Below, piece after piece: positions 41,609 through 50,304 of a DNA stretch of 64,000 nt. The position numbers and the translations under genes were made by a program. Origin of the DNA: Epithemia pelagica (taxonomy: Eukaryota > Bacillariophyta > Bacillariophyceae > Surirellales > Surirellaceae); contig OX337231.1 of the NCBI GenBank assembly GCA_946965045.2, forward strand, positions 2,666,001 through 2,730,000, in the 5' to 3' direction. How positions within the stretch are numbered: the stretch's first letter is position 1; every line of letters starts with the position of its first letter. The notes below the pieces were generated by a model. It had not been told where the DNA came from. It saw only the letters and a program-made list of their open reading frames with translations, and did no database searches.

Positions 41609-41827
41609 TTTGATTGTCTCTTAGGTCTATCTATCTGTAGACCTCGTCTCTCAGGATGGCAGTGTCAGTGTCAGAGCACACGATCCCAAGATTGTGAGCT
41701 CTAGACTCTTGCGCATGGATTGGCAACTGGACTCGTATCTTGTGTCCGCGAGATCGTCCACCTGGCGCGTCATTGCCCGACATGCGCGCGCTCCACTGCC
41801 CTGCTCCGACGTACGCACGACAGACAC
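41609..41827 (-). repeat. Split direct repeat A1 (outer left end of element)
   Basis: 219 bp identical to A2 at 34019-34237. In element orientation it is the 5' terminus and likely contains the promoter for the Gag and polymerase ORFs. The flanking host sequence begins at 41828. Confidence 0.93.
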
Positions 41828-42658
41828 GGAACACAACAAAGCATTCAGCTTCAACCTATACGGGACTGTCACCCCTCGGGGTGCGAGAATATCCGAACAG
41901 GTTCGCCCCTCTTCATTTTGGTATAGTCAAGCTCCCCTCTTAGAAAATCTACTCTCCTATCTGCTATTCCAAGTCGTTGGGGTTGTTAGGAGTAGTTCAG
42001 ACTTTAGACGCCTACATCCTACTCCCTAAATAGGTACACCAAGCGTCGACAAACATTGGGATCAACCCATATCGGAAAAGAGACAAGCACAGGAGAAGAC
42101 GGAAAGATACTGCGTTGAACACGGACCTGAGTTTGTGGGGTAATGCAAGTGGTGGGAGGAGAATTGACAAACCACATGGAAAAAGTACTCTTGCATGAAG
42201 AGCAGTTTTTCACCTCTGTTTCTCAGATCAAACGAAAATAACGATAGGATTATTTTAAAACTGTGGCTTGTTTTTTTTACAGAATGTGAAAGGAACGTCC
42301 TAGATCTTCAAGGTTTGGATGTATTGTTGCTCTATCTCAAGCGCCATCTGTAGTCACTCTCGATAGGTAGGAGGCACTGCACATAAACAGAAAGGGACCA
42401 CCGTTTCCCCAGAAAAAAGTGAAGTTGCGTTCGAAAGCAATGAGTACACTGCTGGAATTTCAGCAACTCTGTTCGAAACCGCAGGTCTCGGCAAAAAGGT
42501 CACAAAGTAGCCGAACGAAAAGTAGACGTATAAATGTAGAGAAACTGATGGACAAGTTCTATGTTATCCAAACAAGCTCAATAGCTCTCACCAGCAAAAG
42601 TTCTGCTGGAAACGAGGGTAACCCATCTCAGACGACTCGAGAATCCAAAAAATCCTGT
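41828..42658. other. Region between retrotransposon and psbM
   Basis: About 830 bp with no recognised gene. The plus-strand 165-codon frame at 42419-42916 is largely antisense to psbM exon 2. A T-run lies at 42271-42278. Probably psbM 3' sequence plus spacer. Confidence 0.45.
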
Positions 42659-43151
42659 TTACTCGGCATCGATACCTCCTTCACGTCCAGCCCGGCGGGA
42701 TTCGGTTTGGATGAAGAGGTTGATAAGGAACAAGCATGGAAGAAGAGTTCCAAGGGCAACAGCCAAGTAAGCACCGAATTGAACCTCAAGGGCAAGGGTG
42801 TTGGTGGGGAAGTCAACGGCGAAGGCAGGGGCGGCAGCGACGAAAGCGGCGGCAGGAACAGCAGCCTCGGTGAAGGCAGCAGTAGCAACTGTAGAAAAGA
42901 AACGAGATCATGGTGAGTACGGATGATTTTCGTCCAATGTCGGCATGTGCATGGTGGCATGTGTATAGATGGCCACTGACGTCAGAAGGTTCAAGAAGCC
43001 TGGACCATCAGAAAAATCAACTTCACCCGTCCATCGAAGAATGACTCTGTTTGAGATCCAACACCTACTCACCCTTAGGCACCTGGTTTGGCGCAAAGGC
43101 CATGGCGGCGGCGAAAAGAGAGAAAAGGGAAAGAAGTTGGAAAGTCTTCAT
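42659..43151 (-). CDS. psbM: Nuclear-encoded photosystem II subunit PsbM
   Basis: Exons 43151-43073 and 42888-42659 with a GT-AG intron of about 184 bp; 102 aa. The N-terminus MKTFQLLSLFSLFAAAMA is an ER signal peptide followed by FAPNQV, the diatom plastid-import motif with Phe at +1. A second hydrophobic Ala-rich segment ending in APAFA is a typical thylakoid-lumen cleavage site. The mature part, about 52 aa, contains EVQFGAYLAVALGTLLPCLF then INLFIQTESRR. It aligns with cyanobacterial PsbM (EVN start, single membrane helix, QTES end). PsbM sits at the PSII dimer interface. The presequence therefore looks tripartite. The identification rests on a short protein, but the helix pattern and QTES end are distinctive. 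Adjacent to an LHC gene on the same strand. Confidence 0.8.
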
Positions 43152-43606
43152 GGTACCTAGTGTATTGAATGCTGCTGCTTCTCTTGACGATCGCGAGGCG
43201 ATTTTGCACAAATGCGTGTCAATTGTGGCGGATCTTTGAAGTCAACTTCCGGGTTGGTTTCGTTTTCCGCGACCCCGCCCAAATGAGCTACCTCACAAGT
43301 CGATCATGCTAGTAGGTAGCAGTAACGCCGATCACAACCATGACGCAAAACACTTGTCTACTCCTAAGAGAAGGAATATAGCGGAGTAGGAGTATTAAAC
43401 AAAACGATCATGTCTGACATTTGATGCATACTTATTCGTGTTAAGCGTTAGTCTATCACAGACATCTGTTTCTGCCATCAACTCGAAGCCTACATTGTGG
43501 CTACTTATGTTAGGTCTAGTCTAGCATGTGGAACAAGTCCCGACAAGTGTATTTCCCATTAATTACAAGGAGTCCGCAAGCATCTAGAATTACAACCTTC
43601 TATTGC
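43152..43606. other. Intergenic region between psbM and LHC gene
   Basis: About 455 bp holding the psbM promoter and the LHC 3' end. An inverted pair, ACTCCTAAGAG and GGAGTAGGAGT, lies at 43360-43395. No gene seen. Confidence 0.45.
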
Positions 43607-44335
43607 TTACATGGACCAGTATGGGAAGTCTTCGTATCCAAGAGCAGTTTGGGTAGCGATACCTCCGAAGGCCAACATAGCAAGTCGGCCGTTGTTGATC
43701 TCCTTGGTCTTCATGTCGAAAACAGCAGCTTCGTCTTTGGAAAGCAACTTGCTTCCAAATGCGTAGTCACCAGCATCACGAGTGATCTCACCCTTGGAAA
43801 CTTGGACAAGGGCAGCACCCGAACAGACCTCAATGAAACCAATCGCCAAAAGCAAAACACCCATGGTACCTTGTTCGACCAAAATGTCATGGGCTTGGTA
43901 GGAATTGGGGATGCTGTCGAATGGCTCTCCGGCAAGAGGGAAGCGAGCGCCAAGGTCGACGGCGATCCATCCAGAGACAGCCATCATAGCAACACGACCG
44001 TGCTTCAATTCGGCTTCTCTCATCCAGTAGAGGGTGTCAATTCCATCGGTTTCTTCCCATGAGGGCGGTTGGATGAAACCGGCAAAGTTTTTGGGGATGG
44101 AGGACAAAAAGAAGGGGTCGAATCCGTAGTCCCCGGGCAAAGTTCCATCCAAAGCCTTGGCACGAGGAAGGTATGGGACAGCAGCAGATCGTTCCGTCTT
44201 CTCAACCATGTCGTTCCAAAGACGAGGGGGCGTGTCATTGAGTTCGGTGGTGCATGCTTGCTTTGTGCTTGAGGGGGCAAAGGCCAAGGCCGAACCGGCC
44301 ATGCTGGCAACAAGAGAAGCGGCAAAGTACTTCAT
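43607..44335 (-). CDS. Fucoxanthin/chlorophyll-binding light-harvesting protein (LHC/FCP family)
   Basis: 242 aa from the ATG at 44335. The frame is open further upstream, but the signal peptide fixes this start: MKYFAASLVASMAGSALA followed by FAPSS, the diatom plastid-targeting cleavage motif. Helix 1 has REAELKHGRVAMMAVSGW and helix 3 has KEINNGRLAMLAFGG; both carry the paired Glu/Arg chlorophyll ligands of the LHC family. The stromal entry GDYGFDPFFLS and the length suggest a red-lineage Lhcr-type antenna, probably associated with PSI, but the subfamily was assigned by eye only. Location: thylakoid membrane. Single exon. A 15-mer at 44619-44633 upstream is shared with the bestrophin promoter region. 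Confidence 0.93.
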   Translation of the reverse strand: MKYFAASLVASMAGSALAFAPSSTKQACTTELNDTPPRLWNDMVEKTERSAAVPYLPRAKALDGTLPGDYGFDPFFLSSIPKNFAGFIQPPSWEETDGIDTLYWMREAELKHGRVAMMAVSGWIAVDLGARFPLAGEPFDSIPNSYQAHDILVEQGTMGVLLLAIGFIEVCSGAALVQVSKGEITRDAGDYAFGSKLLSKDEAAVFDMKTKEINNGRLAMLAFGGIATQTALGYEDFPYWSM

Positions 44336-44618
44336 GGTCAATTCGTTGTATAGGAATTTGCACCTAGGTTGCACCGATACAGGTTGAGGTCGTATCTTTG
44401 CGTGGAGAAATGTTCGTGACTCGTCGTCGAAGAAGAGTCTTGTTTTCACCAGCGCCGGCCATGAATCTGGCGCGCGGTTTGGGGGCCTTGCCACGTCATT
44501 CATTAGATGATCCCAATGGTGGCGCGACGCTTCCGCCGTGAATCGACGCACTTTTGCTGCGTGACTTCTAAAGAACGTATTGATGATGTTCGAAGTTCGA
44601 AAGGATGGTGGGAATAGG

Positions 44619-44633
44619 GAAATGAGGGACTTT
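44619..44633 (-). promoter_or_regulatory. 15-mer AAAGTCCCTCATTTC upstream of the LHC gene
   Basis: On the minus strand this exact 15-mer lies about 285 bp upstream of the LHC ATG. The same 15-mer in the same orientation relative to its gene lies 83 bp before the bestrophin ATG. A candidate shared element, unproven. Confidence 0.4.
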
Positions 44634-45204
44634 TAGAGGAACATTTAGAAGGACTTTCGGATAAATAGTTTTTTTACGATACGAGAATTCTCTCTGGGCA
44701 TCGTTTCTATTTGTCATGTACATTACTATAAGGACTGGATACCAGCAATGGACAGACGTAAAGCCCCTCTTCTTGTCCAGTTAGAGCGCCAAAGGAAAAG
44801 TCCCAAAACTCTACCCCAGCTAGGCATACGAGCACCTTCACCATGGTTTGTCAATCTAGACGAGCCCCAGTTTTTATCACAATGACTATTCCAAACAATT
44901 CATCCTAAAGATATATGCACATTGCTTGCACATGTAGAGTGGGGAACTCTGGTTTACCAATCTTATGTCCCCGTACTGCGCATCCGACTTTGAGTGTTCC
45001 TACTTTTCATAATTCAAAACTTATTTGATAAATGAGGAGGCGCTAATAGCACAACAATCAACCCGCCTCGTCTACGAGCTCGTATGCATATGAACAGCTA
45101 CAAGTAGAGAGCATCTACCTAGCTTTGTACATGCTTGTATGTGTAGTAGGTTGTAGGCAATCGTTTCGTCTGCGTTCGTCGTTCATCCCATCCTGTCTTT
45201 TGCC

Positions 45205-46095
45205 TGCATGAATAGTTGGTTGTCGCGTTAGGGTTTTTGCATCCGGTAGGCGAGGTAAGACCATTTGGGTTGCTCTACCTATCACTGTGTTCATGACAGA
45301 GGACGGTGCTCTGTCGCTGTGCCGTCGTCGCCGATTGTTTTGCCGTTTGGCCGAAACGAGCAGTTCATTGTCGCCGCATGTCGTTGTCCCTGGTTCGGTG
45401 ACAGAGAGAAGTTGATTGTTGCATGTGGCTTGTTTTGGTTGTTGGTGGTGGTGGTGGCGTCTCGAAGTGCTTCGTTCGGCAGCAGCGAGTAGTTGATTGT
45501 TGCGTTTGGCTTGTGGTTGTTGTTGTTGCGCCAATGTTTCGGTCACTTGTCGTTGGCGTTGTCATCGCTTGCCATTATTGCCCCATGGTGTTGAGGACAT
45601 TCTGCTCCCAATTGAATAACCCAGTTGATTGTTGTGTTCATTCGCTCTGTTGTTGTCACGTCCGTTGTTTTGTTCGGTGGAGTCGATTGTTGCGTTCGTC
45701 TCATTTTGTTCGAGCGAGAAGTTGATTGTTGCGTTCAGACCTCCAAACGGACGAGGATTTGATTATAGCCTTGAGACGAGCAGCTGATTGTGGTGGACAA
45801 CAAGAGAATTGGTGCGTTTGGACAACGATTTGAGTTAGGAAGCCGTTTGAGAAGAGAGTTGATTGTTGTGTTGTTCGTTGTTGGACGAGAATCAGCCAAT
45901 TGATTCGCAAATGCCCTTGTCGGGGCTCTTCCACGCATCGATCATCAACCTGAATCCCTTTATCTACCGGCATCCATCACAAGTCATGATGCTATCGAAC
46001 ATTGTTGTCTTTCTTACGGATGTTGTTGTTGCTTCGTTCTTCGACCAAGTCGATTTGGTTGCTTCGAAATCCTCCAGTTGATTGCCGTGTGTCCT
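45205..46095. repeat. Dispersed repeat zone with about ten copies of GTTGATTGTTGCGTTYG
   Basis: Good copies of the core at about 45411, 45492, 45623, 45682, 45721 and 45858, and weaker ones near 45218, 45363, 45783 and 46077. Most are preceded by GAGAA/GAGCA-like purines. Spacing is irregular (about 40-150 bp), so it is not a simple tandem array. Confidence 0.65.
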
Positions 46096-46594
46096 TGCCG
46101 TTGCTCTCCTACGCCTCATCCATCCATACCAAAGCTTCCATTGTCGTCCCTCCCTGCAATCTTCGTTTGTTCCATCATAATCCATCTCCAATGTCGATCA
46201 TCTCGTCGCGACCTTCCAACCCCAAAGTGGGTGGAAGACTTTCCAACTATTCTTGTAGGTCGATCAAACTCGCCAACTCAATGCCACCCTTTTCACCCAT
46301 CACGGTACACTTGATTCTGAAGACTCCTTGATCGTCGGAGGAGTGCTAGGACCTTTCGTTGGAGGTGCACACCGGCCTGAGTGTGCCAGTGTGGTGTTAT
46401 GCAGTGCAAAATGACCGTAGTGGTCTTCCTACGAAAATAGAATCACTATAGAGAAAACAGTGGAGGCCTTGAAAAGCACGGGCTACTGCTGTAACAATAA
46501 TTTCAGTCCGGTGGAGCTCGTAAGTACGAGTAGTATTGTGCCCACAATTCGTTGTTGGTTGGGCTCATTATATAGTAGTGTACGGGGATCAAAA

Positions 46595-46725
46595 GTTTTC
46601 CCGAAAGTCTCTCAAAAAGCTATCCTAGAACTCCGAACGTCTCTCAAAAAGCTATCCGAAAGTCTTTCATTTGACTTTTTCAGGCCTTCATAGCGAAATG
46701 AGAGACATTCGGGGAAACTTTCGTT
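46595..46725. repeat. Local direct and inverted repeat, CCGAA-GTCTCTC motif
   Basis: GTCTCTCAAAAAGCTATCC occurs twice, near 46607 and 46639. The inverse of CCGAATGTCTCTCATTTCG lies near 46694-46712. The segment could fold into a hairpin about 270 bp upstream of the bestrophin gene. Confidence 0.55.
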
Positions 46726-46899
46726 TTTAGGGATAGGGTTAGACTTGGGAATGCAGATGAAGTGGCACTGACAAGACAACTAGGGTCATTTTCTCTAAGA
46801 AGAGTCAATATGGAAGAGTAATGGAGACATCGACGGTCACTGGATGGTCTGTCCGAATGTCAGTCTAATTTTTGAAAGTTTCTCCGAACGTCTGTCATG

Positions 46900-46914
46900 A
46901 AAGTCCCTCATTTC
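46900..46914 (+). promoter_or_regulatory. 15-mer AAAGTCCCTCATTTC upstream of the bestrophin gene
   Basis: Exact match to the LHC upstream 15-mer, located 83 bp before the bestrophin ATG and followed by CTTCTCTCCGAAAGG. A candidate promoter element or repeat relic. Confidence 0.4.
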
Positions 46915-46996
46915 ACTTCTCTCCGAAAGGATGAGGTTCGTTCAGGCCTAAAGCATAAAGCACACCAAAAGTACTTTTCAAGTCCAACACACGACA

Positions 46997-48387
46997 ATGA
47001 CATCGGCTCCAAACCAAAGTTGGGGTGGAGAATCGTTAGATGGCGATGAGCCAGGATCTAAAGGATTCATGGGCTTCATGGACACTGCTCTTCGGAAACT
47101 CGGATCCAGCGGTCAAGTTTTGGTTAACTCTGGATCTGTTCCACCAAGACCCGTCAGCCTTATGCCCAAAAAGAAATTGAGTGTTGAAGATCAGAGCTTT
47201 GCTGAATTTCCGTTTTTGTACGATTTTGCTCGAATGGCGGACACAAGGGACAAGTTTCTGGACGAAGAGGGACAGATGCAACGATGTTGTCCAAAGAGCA
47301 CGAGTGGCTGGTATCGAACTTTATTTGTGGTGAAAGGGCGTGCGTTGGACCGGGTTATCTTGCCCTGGATAGTTGTCACATTACACGCTGTGATCTATTC
47401 GTTACTTGATGAACTGAATGTTCTAAATCATCGTGACCTTACAAGTGAATGGCAGCCAATCTTTACCTTCTCTTTGAACACAACACTTGGTTTCCTGTTG
47501 GTCTTTCGTCTGAATAGAGCAGCAGAGAGATACTGGCAAGCACGCATGTTCTGGGGCCAGATTGTCCTTTATACGAGAACTTTAGTTTCTGGTCTATTGG
47601 TCCATGCAAGCCACGCTCCAATAATTCGAGATGAGGCGTTGCGATGGCTGGCCGCCTTTCCATTGACAGCAAAAGACTTTATTCGAGGGGAAGTCAAATT
47701 TCATCCGGATTGTTACGCAGGAATTCTGTCGACTGAAGAGATTCTGGAACTGGAACAAAATAGCCATGCTCCTCTGTACGCCGCATACCAAGTTCGTCGA
47801 CACATCAAGGCATTGTTTTGTGTTACGGAAGACACGAATCCTGGAGTGGCATTCAGTCGAACGCAGCATATGAATCTGATGGAAAGTCAGATAAACCGAT
47901 TAATGGAAGCCCAAGCCTCCATGGAAAGAATTAAAGGAACGCCTCTTCCGCTCGTGGACGTTACCCATTTACGTACATTCATTCTGATTAATTTGTTCTT
48001 GCTTCCGTGGATTTGGGGACCTTCATGGGGATGGTACACTGTTCCTATTGTGGCAGTTGTGGGCTTTGCTCTTCTTGGTATCGAAGCATCATGTAAGAGA
48101 AAGAAAACCAATATTGTTGCTTTTTCCGAAACTGTATTTTTGCTCACTTTTCTTTTTGGATTTGATGCTGAACAGCGGCCGAAGTCGAAATACCCTTTCG
48201 GAAAGACCGTGTGAACGCCCTTGATATGGACGGCTACTGCAAAACACTGTTGATGAACATTCTTCAGCTTGTCGTTGAGTACAAGAACACTTGCATCGCA
48301 GAGAAAGATTCTGCGAACGGCTTGAGTCACACTGGATCCGTCAGTCGAGAGACAGAGCCCGATCGCAATGGCGAAGAAGACGTGTAG
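46997..48387 (+). CDS. Bestrophin-family anion channel
   Basis: Exons 46997-48092 and 48176-48387 with an 83-bp GT-AG intron; 435 aa. Splicing joins GIEAS to AEVEIPFRKDRVNALDMDGYC, restoring the conserved bestrophin motif that follows the last helix. Without splicing the frame stops early. Hydrophobic segments are at VILPWIVVTLHAVIYSLL, FTFSLNTTLGFLLVF, TFILINLFLLPWIW and TVPIVAVVGFALL. The signature FRLNRAAERYWQARMFWG is clear. Bestrophins are pentameric anion channels. In algae, chloroplast members pass bicarbonate toward the thylakoid lumen or pyrenoid. No obvious diatom plastid presequence is seen at this start, so location is open. It ends 14 bp from the stop of the convergent cap methyltransferase gene. 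Confidence 0.92.
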
Positions 48388-48401
48388 ATCCGAGGACTCA
48401 A

Positions 48402-50099
48402 TCAGATATTCGACAGCTGCCAAGCTCGTCGGTAGGACGCAATATCGACTTTGAGTGATGGTGAGAGATGATCGTCCCATTGTGATTCGTCACTGTTGGA
48501 ACTTTGTGAAGGCTGCTTGTTTTCAAGAAAGGTCAGGATGGAAAAGCAAGATTTTAAGTTCAGCCGCAACAAGTCTCGTTCAAATGTATCAAAGTACAGC
48601 GAAAGCCTCTCCCCATTGGTTGTTGCGGTAGTCGTTGGATTCATACCGAGGAACATTTTATTTCGCCAGTTTGGTCCGCCTTTCCATTCAGCTCCTAATC
48701 CACGAAAGTCCCGACATACTAAATATCTTTCTGCTGAAGCTGGTCGCGAACTAATTGGCTTGAGCGCCACCATATCCGCGAATTTGAGATGCAAGTCCAT
48801 CAAGACCGCCCGGACCACACACGTTTGAAATCCAAACATTTTGATAACCAGCGTCCCACCTATGCGCAATAACGACAAAGCAGCGGCAACCTCACAAACG
48901 ACAAGTTTTTGTGCCATGGCCTCTTGGTCCTCAGAATCTCGCTGGGCATCAAAGCCCCCATCTGCCATAACAAGGTGCGCTTTAGCTTGTTCAGCTTCGT
49001 CTTCATCTGTACAATCCATACTGGAGAACTCTGCTTCTTCGGGTTTTCGACGGCGATAATTGTTGGTGTAGTCGTCTTTCATCAAATTTAGCAAGGCCTC
49101 TACATTGTCCCAACGGAACACGTCCCCAGTTCCATCTACACCGCTGAAAATTGTATATGTTTCTTGATCGAAGTCATCACCTCGGTATTCAGCTTCGTCT
49201 TTTGACATGGAATTTGATGCCTGACGACTTTTTATTTTCCATGGTGTCCCTTCACCATGCTCGTTAGATCCAATCAACGACATTCCGTAACCGTAGCATG
49301 GAGACGAATCAGAAGTTTGTTGTCGTCTTTGTCGTCTTTTCATCATGACATACTCACTGAAACCTCCAGGTGCACCACAGAGATCAACAAACACAAAGGG
49401 ATCCCTTCCATCGTCTCCCACGTTATTACGATTTGTCAGCGCAAAATTTAACAGAGCGTCAATGTTGGTCAATTTTACTGCAGCGCGGTTGAGGAATAAG
49501 CGGTGAGCGAGGCCACCTCTTTTGCGTTCTCCCAGAATCTCGAATGGGTTGCACTGTGATCGGGCCATGTTGAACACGTCTCGCGATGATAACGCCGAGG
49601 CTGGGTGACTTCTGCTATGGATCGGTTCATTCATTGAACACCGTTCTGCGCAAAGCTCTGCAGCAGGAAGGAGCTTTCTTTTGACCAGTAACAGTTGCCT
49701 TGACAAAGAATCAATGTCTGCACGAAGGCGAGATTTTAAACTCATGGAATCCTCGTCCTCTCCATCATCTAGAGTACAACCAGAGTTACTGTCTTCGTCC
49801 CATAGACTGGAGAAGTCGTTGAAGCAAGAGGGATTGCAGAGCCAACTCGACACAACGATGCTTCTTTCTGTTATGGTTGTGGTGTCACCTGACCAAGACA
49901 CTTCAGGTCGAGCTGAATTGTTGCTGTCTTCAAGTTCATTCTGGGCAATGAAGTCAAAGTAGTCTGTTTCAAGTAACCTTGAGCCACCAGAGGAATTATT
50001 TGGATTTTGATCAACGCGCTGTCGCTTCGCATAGCGTCCAGAAAGGGTCTTCTTCCTGCCCATTGTTTTCCCTCGGTGATCGATCCTTCTGCCGAACAT
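48402..50099 (-). CDS. CMTR1: Cap-1 mRNA 2'-O-ribose methyltransferase, CMTR1-like (FtsJ fold)
   Basis: 565 aa from the ATG at 50099; a second ATG at 50063 (MGRKKTL) is also plausible. The N-terminus is acidic and polar with a basic KRQR cluster. The FtsJ-type domain contains FLNRAAVKLTNID (catalytic Lys), FVFVDLCGAPGGFSEYV (AdoMet motif I), LVMADGGFDAQ (catalytic Asp), GGTLVIKMFGF (second Lys) and ISSRPASAERYLVCR (Glu), the K-D-K-E tetrad of cap 2'-O methyltransferases in the CMTR1 arrangement. It methylates the first transcribed nucleotide after capping, in the nucleus. The G-patch and WW domains of animal CMTR1 are not seen. A poly-charged insertion lengthens the core. Divergent from the MATE gene. 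Confidence 0.9.
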   Translation of the reverse strand: MFGRRIDHRGKTMGRKKTLSGRYAKRQRVDQNPNNSSGGSRLLETDYFDFIAQNELEDSNNSARPEVSWSGDTTTITERSIVVSSWLCNPSCFNDFSSLWDEDSNSGCTLDDGEDEDSMSLKSRLRADIDSLSRQLLLVKRKLLPAAELCAERCSMNEPIHSRSHPASALSSRDVFNMARSQCNPFEILGERKRGGLAHRLFLNRAAVKLTNIDALLNFALTNRNNVGDDGRDPFVFVDLCGAPGGFSEYVMMKRRQRRQQTSDSSPCYGYGMSLIGSNEHGEGTPWKIKSRQASNSMSKDEAEYRGDDFDQETYTIFSGVDGTGDVFRWDNVEALLNLMKDDYTNNYRRRKPEEAEFSSMDCTDEDEAEQAKAHLVMADGGFDAQRDSEDQEAMAQKLVVCEVAAALSLLRIGGTLVIKMFGFQTCVVRAVLMDLHLKFADMVALKPISSRPASAERYLVCRDFRGLGAEWKGGPNWRNKMFLGMNPTTTATTNGERLSLYFDTFERDLLRLNLKSCFSILTFLENKQPSQSSNSDESQWDDHLSPSLKVDIASYRRAWQLSNI

Positions 50100-50304
50100 A
50101 AATGAGGGAGTTTCATGGTAAATATGGCTCGGAGCACGGAGTACAACTGGGGCTATGGGGAAGACTTACGTCAGCGTAAAACCCCACTTCCCATCCATCC
50201 GCATTGCCAGTAGACTCCCATTGAATTCTTGATTCTCGATATCGTTCATTGCATATCGTAACTATTCTGTCAGTGAGTTGCGTTTTGGTGGATCACCTCT
50301 ACCA

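Larger units (their letters stand above)
33861..41827 (-). mobile_element. Tyrosine-recombinase (DIRS-like, PAT/Ngaro type) retrotransposon with split direct repeats
   Basis: A 7,967-bp element read on the minus strand. Order: A1 (41827-41609), Gag-like ORF, reverse transcriptase/RNase H ORF, tyrosine recombinase ORF, B1 (34377-34238), A2 (34237-34019), an 18-bp spacer, B2 (34000-33861). A1/A2 are 219 bp and B1/B2 are 140 bp, and each pair is identical in this window by eye. A1-ORFs-B1-A2-B2 is the terminal structure of PAT/Ngaro-like YR retrotransposons. Such elements integrate through a circular intermediate using a tyrosine recombinase instead of a DDE integrase and leave no target duplication; none is visible here. 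It carries no DDE integrase or protease motif, which excludes Copia and Gypsy. It sits between the sugar transporter and psbM and disrupts no recognised gene. The recombinase frame has one in-frame TGA. Confidence 0.93.
44336..46996. other. 2.7-kb divergent intergenic region, LHC / bestrophin
   Basis: No gene recognised. Contains a G/T-rich repeat zone at 45.2-46.1 kb and degenerate CCGAA-GTC motifs near both gene ends, listed separately. Frames in the repeat zone (for example 45115-45546 minus) translate to repeated NNQLL units, but in more than one frame, so they are probably not protein coding. Confidence 0.5.

Noticed and set aside
33861-41827. LTR retrotransposon (Copia or Gypsy) interpretation
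   Set aside because: The terminal repeats are split and of two kinds, there is no TG...CA end pair or target duplication, no DDE integrase and no protease; a tyrosine recombinase is present.
42419-42916. 165-codon plus-strand ORF
   Set aside because: Mostly antisense to psbM exon 2 and downstream sequence; the psbM reading is supported by splice sites and homology.
45115-45546. Repeat protein with NNQLL units
   Set aside because: Further copies of the same DNA motif fall in other frames and next to stops, so the repeat is conserved as DNA, not as protein.
45205-46095. CRISPR-like array
   Set aside because: Repeats are short, degenerate and irregularly spaced, and the genome is eukaryotic; no cas genes.
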